A stretch of 64,000 bases of DNA, taken from contig NZ_CAADFC020000004.1 in NCBI RefSeq assembly GCF_900696085.1, positions 744,001 to 808,000 of the forward strand. Direction: 5' to 3'. The translations under genes and the position numbers were made by a program. How positions within the stretch are numbered: position 1 is the first letter of the stretch; every line of letters starts with the position of its first letter. This document shows, piece by piece, positions 32,842 through 41,511 of this stretch. Origin of the DNA: Bradyrhizobium ivorense (lineage in GTDB: Bacteria > Pseudomonadota > Alphaproteobacteria > Rhizobiales > Xanthobacteraceae). A model generated the notes under the pieces. The model ran no database searches. It was not told the DNA's origin and saw only the letters and a program-made list of their open reading frames with translations.

Positions 32842-34197
32842 ATGAACCTCATCGAGACTGCCAAACGTGTTCTCCCGATACTGGTGTTGCTGATAGCGGC
32901 TCTGACAGCAGCTCCGACACCGGCGCAGTCGGCAGGGTGGGAACTGGTGTTTTCGGACGAGTTCAACGGCGACAAGCTTGATCGTAACAAATGGGCCACG
33001 CGTTATCTCTATTCGAACGAGACGATGGACCACTTCAACGATGAGAACCAGCGCTATCGCGATGGCCACGTCGTGGCGGATGGCATTCTCAACCTGATTG
33101 CGAAGAAGATGCCCGGGTCGCCGAGCCTGTACGAATCCGCGATGATCCGCAGTCATCAAACGTTCTACTACGGGTACTACGAAGCTCGTGTGTTTCTGCC
33201 CAACGCCAAGGGAATCTGGCCGGCGTTCTGGCTCGAGGCGGACTACGACATCGACGGCAAGACCTGGCATCCGCCGGAGATCGACATCTTCGAGTATGTG
33301 ATCAATGGAGTCGAGGACAAGGCAAACTCGCTGCATTCGAACGTGGTGGCACCCATCGATCCAAAGCAATACACCTATGTCGATCGTTCCTTCGAGCTCA
33401 AGTTCCAGAACATGTATGGAAGCGAGGATCTCAACCAGGGCTGGCATACCGTTGGCTTCGTGTGGGCGCCTGACAAGATTTCGATGTTCTGGGATGGCAA
33501 GCTGATCTACACGCGAAACTACCAGTGGTTGCGCAGCGATGGAAAGCTTGGACCACCCGCGCATGTAGATCTTAACTTCGCTGTCGGCGGCAGCAAATGG
33601 GCAGGACGGCACGGCATTGACGAGGCCGCGTTTCCGCAAACCTTCAAGGTCGACTATGTGCGCGTATGTCAGTACACGACCTCCGACCGCGGCGGTCGGC
33701 AATGTGGGCCGAGCCAATCGACGCCGGATCCGAAGCAATTCGGCTATTCCGCGCCAGTTAACGATATGGCGAAGCCGGCGTTCCTGGCCGTCAACAAGGT
33801 GGTCGCCGGCAAGCAGCCCAACGCAGGCGTCCTCGCGCTGAGCACCGGCGACAAGCTCAATGTCGAAATACCGATCAAAGTCCCGGCCGACTATCCGTCC
33901 AACCGGACGCTTCAGCTGACCGTTTACGACAAGGCGACAGGGTCTATCGTGTCGTCGGCCGATACCAAACTGCAGGTCCAACCCGACAAGGAGCGGACCG
34001 ACGGCCCCACCATTGCCGTGGCTTCTCTGCCTGCCATTCAGCGCCCTGGAAACTATATCCTATTTGGCCGGCTGTCCGCACAGGTTGCCAACAGCACGTT
34101 GTCCAGTCCGGTGACTTGCAGCACGGACGTTGTCCAGCCCCCCAAGGCCACGGTGTGCAAGCTGTTGAACCTGGATGTGCAGGCTCAGTCGCACTGA
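32842..34197 (+). CDS. Secreted GH16 glycanase (ExoK-like)
   Basis: A 451-residue protein with a Sec signal peptide (LPILVLLIAALTAAPTPAQSA, cleavage about residue 31) and a GH16 beta-jellyroll. The catalytic motif EIDIFEY has nucleophile E146, D148 and acid/base E151. Aromatic substrate-cleft segments GIWPAFWLEAD and the C-terminal LNFAVGGSKWAG are present. After about residue 285 comes an extra beta-rich domain of roughly 160 residues with paired cysteines. ExoK of Sinorhizobium cleaves nascent exopolysaccharide; the extra C-terminal domain here is longer than in ExoK. Endo-cleavage of the local polymer is inferred. Confidence 0.9.
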   Translation: MNLIETAKRVLPILVLLIAALTAAPTPAQSAGWELVFSDEFNGDKLDRNKWATRYLYSNETMDHFNDENQRYRDGHVVADGILNLIAKKMPGSPSLYESAMIRSHQTFYYGYYEARVFLPNAKGIWPAFWLEADYDIDGKTWHPPEIDIFEYVINGVEDKANSLHSNVVAPIDPKQYTYVDRSFELKFQNMYGSEDLNQGWHTVGFVWAPDKISMFWDGKLIYTRNYQWLRSDGKLGPPAHVDLNFAVGGSKWAGRHGIDEAAFPQTFKVDYVRVCQYTTSDRGGRQCGPSQSTPDPKQFGYSAPVNDMAKPAFLAVNKVVAGKQPNAGVLALSTGDKLNVEIPIKVPADYPSNRTLQLTVYDKATGSIVSSADTKLQVQPDKERTDGPTIAVASLPAIQRPGNYILFGRLSAQVANSTLSSPVTCSTDVVQPPKATVCKLLNLDVQAQSH

Positions 34198-34272
34198 GGG
34201 CGCGGGGGAGGGGCCGATCGCACCACGCTGTCATCCATGCCAACCGATGGACGGTGGCATGGCGCCTGTTGG

Positions 34273-35079
34273 CTAGGCGCGCTCGGCTCCGAAGAATTCG
34301 CGTCGCAGTTTCGGTGTCAGGAGCCTGAGCGACAGCGCGGTCTTGATGAAGCGGAGCGGATTGGCGAGCGTTGCCTTCTTGAAGAAAGTTGCGATCAGCC
34401 CTGGGGAGTTGCTATGGGCTCCCGCATGGCCGACGCGATAGATCGCGCCGAAGAAGGGCAGCGCCTTGAGCGGGGTGCCCGCCGTGGCCAGCTCCTGGGC
34501 GACGGCGATATGGCCGCCAAGCATGCGCTTCAGGTACTCGTCCGCATCGTTTCCCTTGAGCTTCTCCAGATCATACAACCGGGCGTTGATGATGTGGGAC
34601 GTGCCGCACAGCATGAAGAACTTTGAAATGGCCCCGAGCAGCGGGGTGCCTTCGCTCCACATGTAGCCGCGATCGATATACCAGCCGTTTTCATCGGGAT
34701 GCTGCGCTACGTATTCGGCAAGGCGGGAGCTGACGAAATCGTCGTCGTCGACAATCATGAAGAAAGTCATGTTCTGTGCGGCCAGCATTCCGGCGCGCAC
34801 GCGGCGCCCCTTGTCGATACGGAAGAAATCGCGAAAAACCTCAATATCGTCAGTGGCAATGCGGTCGTGCTGCGGGTTCGGTGCAAAATCGACGCGTTCG
34901 ATGGAGAAGCCTTTCGGCAGATCAGGGAGGTCTGCACCTTTGTTCGCCACAATGATGGCTTGCCAGCGGTCACTATTCTGACCCGAGATCGATGTTATGG
35001 TTTGCGCAAGCCGCGCCTTGAGAGCGTCCCAGTTCTTGGAATTTGCCGGATGGCGAACCGGTATGATGAAGGTCAACAT
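34273..35079 (-). CDS. Glycosyltransferase-like protein (GT-A fold)
   Basis: A 268-residue protein starting MLTFIIPVRHPANSKNW. The metal-binding motif MIVDDDDFVSS (DDDD at 111-114) marks a GT2-like GT-A enzyme, although the usual DDGSTD after strand 2 is replaced by ANKGADLP. The C-terminal segment KALPFFGAIYRVGHAGAHSNSPG matches a small group of exopolysaccharide GT-A proteins. The frame continues upstream to 35460, but that part is cysteine/arginine-rich noise. ATG 35079 is chosen. The donor sugar is unknown. Confidence 0.7.
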   Translation of the reverse strand: MLTFIIPVRHPANSKNWDALKARLAQTITSISGQNSDRWQAIIVANKGADLPDLPKGFSIERVDFAPNPQHDRIATDDIEVFRDFFRIDKGRRVRAGMLAAQNMTFFMIVDDDDFVSSRLAEYVAQHPDENGWYIDRGYMWSEGTPLLGAISKFFMLCGTSHIINARLYDLEKLKGNDADEYLKRMLGGHIAVAQELATAGTPLKALPFFGAIYRVGHAGAHSNSPGLIATFFKKATLANPLRFIKTALSLRLLTPKLRREFFGAERA

Positions 35080-35348
35080 GAATTGTCTCGCATGGACGTC
35101 GTGGGCTCTGGTGCGCATCGCGCGATGGCTCCGCCAAGGTAGCATGCCCCGTTGGCGTAGTAGATGCATAGCAGCAAGTTCACATGAACTCTCAGCGGGA
35201 GGTTTGTGGCAAAGCTGTGAAGCGAGATGCCTCTTGCGTGTGCAAGGACCTCTTGTCCAATCTTCGGACGCTTCCTGACCAGCTTCGGAACAATCCGCTG
35301 CTGCTGAACGGTTCAGCGCAATTTTCTCCCTTTTCGATGTGACGGCTG

Positions 35349-36482
35349 ATGACTCCTGGAACGGCGCTGGATCAAAAATCTTCCACGCAGCTATTGACCA
35401 TCCAGTATCTGCGCGGCGTCGCGTCGGTGATGGTGGTCCTGCACCACATCCGAAATCCATGGCCGAATCTGTACAATCCGCTCGAGACGTTCGACATGGG
35501 AGAAGCCGGTGTCGACATCTTTTTCATCATCAGTGGTGTGGTGATGTACGTGTCGTCGCGGGTTGAATCGCCCGCGGTCTTCGTCGGATTGCGGCTCATT
35601 CGGGTCGCGCCTCTGTACTGGGTCCTGACGCTCTGCGCGGTGGGTCTGCTTCTGCTGTTCGGAGGCGCCAAGCCGGGCTTGGCGCTCGCGAACGACGTGA
35701 TGCTTTCCGCGATGTTCGTTCCACACCACAGCTCGATCTTTTCCGGCACCATCTGGCCGGTGCTGAATCCGGGCTGGACCCTCTATTTCGAAATGTTCTT
35801 CTATCTGATCTTTGCGATTGGCCTCTTTTTTCGCAAGCCGCTGCTGATCTCGCTTTGTCTGATTTCGCTGCTCGTTGTGTTCGGATTCTTTGTCTCGACC
35901 GATGAATCGATCTTTCACACCTATACGCACCCACTCCTGATGTATACGCACCCGCTGATGCTGGAGTTTGCGGCGGGCATCGTGTTGGGATGGTTGTTCC
36001 TGAACGGGAAGATTCCCAATGTCTGGCTGCTGTTGCCGATAGGGTTTCTGGCGCTGTTCGCGGCACATGTCGTGCGGCTTCCGTACCTGTTCCTACAAAA
36101 CGGATTATGTGCAGCATTGATCATGGTCGGTGCGATCGCGGCCGAACGATCCTTCAGGATTCGCGACATCGGATGGCTTCGGTTGCTGGGGGATGCGAGC
36201 TACTCGATCTATCTCACGCACGCACTGACGCTCTTCGTCGTTCGCCGCCTGTTTCTTCGGCTTCCGTTGGAAGGCGTGCTGCAGTTCGCGTCATTTGCAA
36301 TTTTCGCTGCGGCGGCCTCGCTGTTGGTGGGATTTGTGGTCTACTTCAAGATCGAGCGCCCGATGACACGTTGGCTACGCTCGCGATTTCTTACTGTCTT
36401 CGCGGTCGAGCGCGGAGGTACGCGCCCGCGATTGCGGGAGGCTGGCTCGTCGGTCTCGGTGGTCCAGTCGGCGGGAGAGTAG
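35349..36482 (+). CDS. Acyltransferase-3 family membrane protein
   Basis: A 377-residue ten-helix protein paralogous to 27802. It has LLTIQYLRGVASVMVVLHHIRN with the conserved His pair, GEAGVDIFFIISGVVMY, LNPGWTLYFEMFFY and LLGDASYSIYLTHAL. It should O-acetylate or otherwise acylate the exopolysaccharide precursor. An in-frame 21-bp tandem duplication at 35922-35963 gives YTHPLLM-YTHPLML in a loop where the paralog has a single YTDPIML. It has a basic C-terminal tail of about 30 residues in the cytoplasm. Confidence 0.87.
   Translation: MTPGTALDQKSSTQLLTIQYLRGVASVMVVLHHIRNPWPNLYNPLETFDMGEAGVDIFFIISGVVMYVSSRVESPAVFVGLRLIRVAPLYWVLTLCAVGLLLLFGGAKPGLALANDVMLSAMFVPHHSSIFSGTIWPVLNPGWTLYFEMFFYLIFAIGLFFRKPLLISLCLISLLVVFGFFVSTDESIFHTYTHPLLMYTHPLMLEFAAGIVLGWLFLNGKIPNVWLLLPIGFLALFAAHVVRLPYLFLQNGLCAALIMVGAIAAERSFRIRDIGWLRLLGDASYSIYLTHALTLFVVRRLFLRLPLEGVLQFASFAIFAAAASLLVGFVVYFKIERPMTRWLRSRFLTVFAVERGGTRPRLREAGSSVSVVQSAGE
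35922..35963 (+). repeat. In-frame 21-bp tandem duplication
   Basis: Two diverged 21-bp units (35922-35942 and 35943-35963) encode the seven-residue repeat YTHPLLM/YTHPLML inside the acyltransferase. Confidence 0.8.
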
Positions 36483-36802
36483 TGCGGGCACTGTTCTGCC
36501 TAATTCCTGAGCGAAGTCTTATGGAGCGGACTCCTTCCTCTCGCGGAACTGGCCACGTCAGGAATGCCCGTGACGCAGAGGCGCTCTGCAGTCTGCGGTC
36601 CTCAAGAAGACTGCCGGGGATCCCGGCGGGCGGCGTTGCGTTAAGTGTGAGCTTCCGTTGAAGCTCGATTGCGAGACCAGGTTGCGGAATCGGCAACCCT
36701 CATAACGATTTTTGGGCACGGCCCACCAGCGTTCTGACTTCGTCACTGAACCCCAGCGCTCTCGTCACGCGATCGCGTGACCATATCGGGACGGATCAAG
36801 AG
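36483..36802. other. Intergenic region, nothing recognised
   Basis: A 320-bp gap between two plus-strand genes. No convincing frame, hairpin or repeat was seen. Confidence 0.35.
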
Positions 36803-37708
36803 ATGAATGTTGCCTATCTCATTCTTGCCCACGACCGGCCGGAGCAGCTTGCCCGGCTGGTTCGCGAACTCCAGGCTCCGTCGTCGGAGGTGTTTGTGCA
36901 TATCGATGCCCATTCCGACATCGAGCCGTTCCGGCGGGCGGTCGGTTCCCAAGCGAGTTTTACGGCGAATCGAATTCCGAGTCAGTGGAGTGACTATTCG
37001 TTGATCAGGGCGGCCCTTGTGCTCATGGAGACGGCCTTGGCATCACCGCGCCGCTTCGACTATCTGGTCTTGATCAGCGGGACGGATTATCCGCTGCGCT
37101 CGGCGGGAGAGATCGAGGATTTCTTTCGCCAGAACAATGGCATCGAATTCATCGATTCGATTGCGATGCCGTCCGAGGCTGCCGCAAAGCCGCTATCCCG
37201 CCTGACACGCTATAAGGGCCGTCCGGGACCAGTCGGCTGGTGGGTCGGCAAGAGCCGCAGGCTGCTCGGAGAACTCGGCGTGATGCCGCTGGCGCGCGAC
37301 TACAAGAGGTGGTTGGGCGAGCTCGTCCCCCACGCCGGCAACCAATGGTGGGCTCTGACGCGCGACGCTTGCATCTACATTCAGAGATTCGCCGCCCATC
37401 ATCCGAAGTTTATGAAGTTTTATGAGAACACCCATGTGCCGGATGAGATGGTGTTTCAGACCATCCTTGCGAACTCGCCGTTTCGCTCGAACATGCGGCG
37501 CAGCATCACGTATTCGGACTGGAGCGGAGGCGGAGCAAATCCGTCAGAGATCGGCGAGCGCCACATCGCGATGTTCCGCGCCAATCCCCGCATGAGGATC
37601 GATGGCATCTACGGCTCCGGTGAGCTGCTGTTTTGTCGCAAGGTCACCGACGCCGCAGTCTCCGATCAACTTGCGGCCATGATCCGGCAACGGAATGCGC
37701 GTATGTGA
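36803..37708 (+). CDS. Core-2/I-branching-type glycosyltransferase (GT14)
   Basis: A 301-residue protein starting MNVAYLILAHDRPEQLARLV, with FVHIDAHSD and the segment DYLVLISGTDYPL. These are the defining motifs of the core-2/I-branching beta-1,6-N-acetylglucosaminyltransferase family. NQWWALTRDACIYI and THVPDEMVFQTIL supply the later conserved Trp and the catalytic Glu region. In bacteria such enzymes add side-chain sugars (HexNAc or xylose) to surface glycans. With UDP-xylose made at 4451, xylosyl transfer is one possibility; this is inference. Confidence 0.87.
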   Translation: MNVAYLILAHDRPEQLARLVRELQAPSSEVFVHIDAHSDIEPFRRAVGSQASFTANRIPSQWSDYSLIRAALVLMETALASPRRFDYLVLISGTDYPLRSAGEIEDFFRQNNGIEFIDSIAMPSEAAAKPLSRLTRYKGRPGPVGWWVGKSRRLLGELGVMPLARDYKRWLGELVPHAGNQWWALTRDACIYIQRFAAHHPKFMKFYENTHVPDEMVFQTILANSPFRSNMRRSITYSDWSGGGANPSEIGERHIAMFRANPRMRIDGIYGSGELLFCRKVTDAAVSDQLAAMIRQRNARM

Positions 37709-38134
37709 CACGCTCTCGTCGCATTGCTCGCATTTGATGGCGCAGGAAACCGTGCGCAGACTATGTCTGCCCGACGCAGATCATCTCAGGCGCGGCGTCT
37801 CTGCTGCAATTTGGTCGCATTTCGGAGCTGGTAAAGCGTTGATCCGCACAGAAGTCGCGAAGGGCAGGCATGTCTCCTGCATGTGCAGGTCGGATTGCTT
37901 GCCAGCGGTCTCCTCGGCTGATTGGCGGCGCACGGGTCGCGCGGCCCGGGCCGGGCGCATGTTCGGCTGATCCCCGTTCCAGGACCATTTGATGACAATC
38001 AAGTCGCATGGATGTCGGAAGCTGCCCGCAGGCCAGTCGGCTGCGCGCGAGCCGATCTTTGCACGGTTCGATGCATTGATCGCGCCCGCCGGTTACAGCG
38101 CCCGAAGCATCACGAGCTGGGAAGAACACTGCTG
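37709..38134. other. Intergenic region, nothing recognised
   Basis: This 426-bp gap precedes the flippase gene. The flippase frame is open back to 37922, but that stretch is rich in Arg/Cys and unlike the family. A GC-rich inverted segment (GCGCGGCCCGGGCCGGGCGC around 37937-37958) may form a hairpin. Confidence 0.4.
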
Positions 38135-39640
38135 ATGGTAGGCACGGAGCCTGGCAACCGTACACACGCCGTTCGCGCGATCCGGGGCGTGTTCTGGTCG
38201 AGCGTCAATTCGGTCATTCCATCGCTCGCCGGTTTTCTCGTTTTCCTGGTGACATCGCGCTATCTCGGTCCGGCGGAATTCGGCGTCGTCGCCCTTGCCG
38301 GCAGTCTGGTCGCACTGCTCGCGGTGCTGTTGCCGACGGGTTTTGCCGAGGCGATCGTTCAGAGGTCGTCCGTGGACGATATTCATCTCGACTCTACGTT
38401 CTGGGCTGCATCGGTCTGCGCGCTGATCGCGTATGCCGTGCTTGCGATCTGCAGTGGACCGTTCAGTCGAATGCTCGGCTCGGAATGGGTTGCCGTGCTG
38501 CTGCCCGTCGCAGGGCTCAGGTTGTTCGCGGATGCCGCCGGCATCGTCCCGCAGGCCATCATTACGCGAAGAATGTCCTTTGAATTGATTGCCGGTCGGA
38601 CATTGCTCGCGACGATGGTATCGGCCGCGCTGACCGTGCTTCTTCTCTTGGCCGGCTATGGTGTTTGGGCGCTCCTGATCGCGCAACTATCTTCATCGGT
38701 CACCGCGGCGGTGGCCGCGATGTGGGGCGCGTGCTGGCGGCCGAAATTCCGCATCAGTCTGGATGCGCTCAAATCGCTCGCGCGGTACGGCGCGTTTTCG
38801 TCGGGGACCCGTGCCATGCAGGCTCTGACGACGCAGGCGGATCCGGCGATCGTGGGACTTTATCTGGGGCCGCATCAGGCGGGTATCTATGCCTTTTCCC
38901 GGAATCTCTTCCAAATGATCCTCAGCGTCCTGGCGACACCGATCGGCGCGGTGGCCCATCCGATGTTCTCGTCCATCCAGGAGAATGTGGATCGGGTCAG
39001 GAAGGGCTTCCTGCTGGCGACATTTCTGTCTTCGGCGTTGTCGTTTCCGGTCTTCATCGGGTTTGCGATGGTGGCGGACCTCGCGGTTCCCGTCGTATTC
39101 GGATCGCGCTGGATCGATACAGTTGACCCGATCCGGCTGTATTGTGGCTTGGGTCTGATGGCCTGTATCGGTGTGATTCAGGGAAGCCTCATCAACAGCC
39201 GCGGGCATGCGCATTGGTGGTTCTATTATCAACTTGCCGCCGGAATAGTCACCCTGGGCATTCTGGTGGTGATGTCGAGGTTCGGTGTGACCGCGCTACT
39301 GGCCACCGTCCTGATCGCGACCATCGCTCGATGGCCGTTTGCCGTGGTCAAGACCTCTCGGCTCCTGTCGGAGCCGGTGTCGGAGTATCTGCGCGTCTTC
39401 GTCGGCCCGGCTGGCTCAAGCGTAGTCATGGTAGCGGTCATTGCCGCGGTTCGGCATGTTCTTCCTGAGCTTCCCCCGGTTGTTGCGCTGAGTATCTGCA
39501 TTGCCGCCGGAGCACTGTCATATCTTGCGACCATGCTGGTGATTGCCAGAGACCAGGCCATGGATGTCGCGAGGCTGCTCGCCGGATCTATCGGGTCGAA
39601 GTCGCGAGGACACCGGGGAGTGGCGTCGACGCCTGGTTGA
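38135..39640 (+). CDS. Wzx-like polysaccharide flippase (MOP superfamily)
   Basis: A 501-residue polytopic protein with about 13-14 hydrophobic helices. It begins VRAIRGVFWSSVNSVIPSLAGFLVFLVTSRYLGPAEFGVVALA, broken here into the amphipathic start and TM1, which is the classic Wzx/AmsL (Polysacc_synt) N-terminus. RYGAFSSGTRAMQAL and DPAIVGLYLGPHQAGIYAFSRNL mark the second half-repeat. It should flip undecaprenyl-linked repeat units to the periplasm. ATG 38135 was chosen because it starts the family's conserved region. Confidence 0.88.
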   Translation: MVGTEPGNRTHAVRAIRGVFWSSVNSVIPSLAGFLVFLVTSRYLGPAEFGVVALAGSLVALLAVLLPTGFAEAIVQRSSVDDIHLDSTFWAASVCALIAYAVLAICSGPFSRMLGSEWVAVLLPVAGLRLFADAAGIVPQAIITRRMSFELIAGRTLLATMVSAALTVLLLLAGYGVWALLIAQLSSSVTAAVAAMWGACWRPKFRISLDALKSLARYGAFSSGTRAMQALTTQADPAIVGLYLGPHQAGIYAFSRNLFQMILSVLATPIGAVAHPMFSSIQENVDRVRKGFLLATFLSSALSFPVFIGFAMVADLAVPVVFGSRWIDTVDPIRLYCGLGLMACIGVIQGSLINSRGHAHWWFYYQLAAGIVTLGILVVMSRFGVTALLATVLIATIARWPFAVVKTSRLLSEPVSEYLRVFVGPAGSSVVMVAVIAAVRHVLPELPPVVALSICIAAGALSYLATMLVIARDQAMDVARLLAGSIGSKSRGHRGVASTPG

Positions 39641-39745
39641 ATATGTCGATTGCACCACCTGCCTCAATGATCATAATGACGCCCGACGTTCGCTGCATTA
39701 CATGTCTGTCGTTTCTCGAACCTGGCCAAGGCCCGAGCAAATAGA

Positions 39746-40603
39746 ATGCACGAAGTTGCGTTAACGTTGATCCTGTGCTCCCGAAATGGGATGAGGACCA
39801 TCGGAGAGTGTCTGAACCAGATCCGGTCGATGGATGGCGCTGACGCCGTCGAAGTCGTGCTCGTCGACAACGGATCGACGGATGGCACCTTCGCGGCCAT
39901 GCAGGAGTTCTGCGCGGCCAACCCAGCTCTGTGGCGCGCCATCCTGGAGACCAAACCGGGCAATTCGGCCGGGCGAAATACCGGGATTGCCGCATCTTCC
40001 GGCGAGGTGATCCTTTTCATCGACGATGATTGCTACCCTGATCGCGGCTTTGCATCCGCCTGGAGAGCGATATTCGCGGGAGATCCCGGATTGGGCTTTG
40101 GCTCCGGAAGGATCCTGCCGTATGACGCGCGGCAGTCGCCGCTTGGTTGCAACACCAGCACCACGACGCAGATACTTTCCCAGTCCACCTTTGTTCAGCG
40201 CGGCTTCGTCCAAGGGTCCAACATGGCCTTCAGGCGTCAGTGCCTGACCGATGCCGGCCTGTTCGACAGCCGCTTTGGCGCCGGCACTCCGTTTGCCGGC
40301 GAGGAATGGGAAGTCGCCGTCAGAGCGTCGTATGCCGGCTGGAGGGGCGGGTACTTCCCGGAGCCGAGCGTGGCCCACGATCACGGCCGCTTTGACAGCG
40401 AAGCGTTCGTTCGCGGGCACTACTACGACATCGGCGCCGGCGCCGTGTACGCCAAACACCTCTTGACCGCGCATGCTCCCGCGACGGTCGTGGAGATCGC
40501 GCGGGACATCCGCCGACAGATCAGGAAGCGCGCCGCTGTGGGTCCGCTGCTCGGAGGAGCCGTGCAATATTATTCGACCATGCTGCGTCAGGCGCGATCA
40601 TGA
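39746..40603 (+). CDS. Glycosyltransferase family 2
   Basis: A 285-residue GT-A enzyme with LTLILCSRNGMRTIGECL, VLVDNGSTDGT (38-48), KPGNSAGRNTGI and FIDDDCYPD (91-99). The acceptor-side motif GEEWEVAVRASYAGW is present. The later HDHGR and YYDIGAGAVYAKHLL segment is shared in kind with the GT2 at 42854, which marks a common subfamily. It overlaps the pyruvyl transferase gene by four bases (ATGA), so the two are translationally coupled. The donor sugar is unknown. Confidence 0.88.
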   Translation: MHEVALTLILCSRNGMRTIGECLNQIRSMDGADAVEVVLVDNGSTDGTFAAMQEFCAANPALWRAILETKPGNSAGRNTGIAASSGEVILFIDDDCYPDRGFASAWRAIFAGDPGLGFGSGRILPYDARQSPLGCNTSTTTQILSQSTFVQRGFVQGSNMAFRRQCLTDAGLFDSRFGAGTPFAGEEWEVAVRASYAGWRGGYFPEPSVAHDHGRFDSEAFVRGHYYDIGAGAVYAKHLLTAHAPATVVEIARDIRRQIRKRAAVGPLLGGAVQYYSTMLRQARS

Positions 40604-41481
40604 AACTCTACTACTATCGGAGCATCGCACCGAACTTCGGTGACGATCTGAACAACGCGCTGATGCCGAAGGTTTTCCCGCGCTTCTTCGATGAAGACGA
40701 GGTGGTCCTGTTCCTCGCGATCGGGTCGGTCCTGTTCGACCACCATCCGCAGCAGGCCATGAAAGTGGTGTTTGGATCGGGATTCGGGCAGTACACCGCG
40801 GCGCCTCGGCTCGACGAGCGCTGGAAGTTCTATTGCGTCCGCGGACCGCTGACCGCGCAGGCGCTGGGACTCGACGAGCGGCTGGTCGCAGCCGATGCCG
40901 CTGTGCTGGTCAATCGTCACATGAAGAGAGAGGTCCCGAAACGCTTCAAGTTCAGCTACATTCCGCATTGGCAGAGCCTGCTGAACGGCAATTGGCCGAG
41001 GGCCTGCGAGTTGGCTGACGTCGAACTGATCGATCCGCGTTGGCCGGTCGATCGGGTCCTCGAAATGATCCAGGCCTCGAACACGGTCATAACCGAGGCG
41101 ATGCACGGCGCCATCGTGGCGGACGCGCTGCGGGTGCCGTGGGTGCCGGTTCTTCCGTTCCACCGGTCTCATCGATTCAAATGGTCGGATTGGGCCGGCG
41201 CCCTCGAGATCAATCTCAGACCGTACCCGACCTTTCCCGCGACGTTGCACGACCTTTGGGTTTCCAAGACGGGCAGGGATGGCAACTGGATGTCCAGCAA
41301 GAATCGGCTGATTCAACTGGCGGTCGGAGCAGCCAATGACACGCTGCCCTATGTTGCCGCGCGCGGGTTGCGGCGGCTGAGCGAGATGGAGCCGGTACTC
41401 AGCTCCGATATCGCGCTAGCGAGGGCCGTCGTGAAGTTGGAGGAAGCGGCCGATCAGATCCGGCGAGATTTTGATCGTTGA
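40600..41481 (+). CDS. Polysaccharide pyruvyl transferase family protein
   Basis: A 293-residue protein with the GT-B-like pyruvyl transferase fold. It starts LYYYRSIAPNFGDDLNNALMPKVF, the N-terminal GDxLN motif. VVFGSGFGQY is followed by YCVRGPLTAQALGL and the diagnostic VITEAMHGAIVADALRVPWVPV, including the His essential in this family. Family role: ketal-link pyruvate from phosphoenolpyruvate to a sugar of the repeat unit, giving the polymer negative charge. It is coupled to the preceding GT2, suggesting that the sugar added by that GT2 is the one modified (inference). Confidence 0.9.
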   Translation: MKLYYYRSIAPNFGDDLNNALMPKVFPRFFDEDEVVLFLAIGSVLFDHHPQQAMKVVFGSGFGQYTAAPRLDERWKFYCVRGPLTAQALGLDERLVAADAAVLVNRHMKREVPKRFKFSYIPHWQSLLNGNWPRACELADVELIDPRWPVDRVLEMIQASNTVITEAMHGAIVADALRVPWVPVLPFHRSHRFKWSDWAGALEINLRPYPTFPATLHDLWVSKTGRDGNWMSSKNRLIQLAVGAANDTLPYVAARGLRRLSEMEPVLSSDIALARAVVKLEEAADQIRRDFDR

Positions 41482-41511
41482 ACGCGAGCCGCCGCGCGTC
41501 TGCGACAGGCT

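Noticed and set aside
35080..35460. N-terminal extension of the GT-A protein at 34273
   Set aside because: The extension lacks family resemblance and runs into the promoter space of the divergent acyltransferase gene.
37922..38134. N-terminal extension of the flippase
   Set aside because: Arg/Cys-rich noise; the Wzx family starts at the amphipathic helix following ATG 38135.
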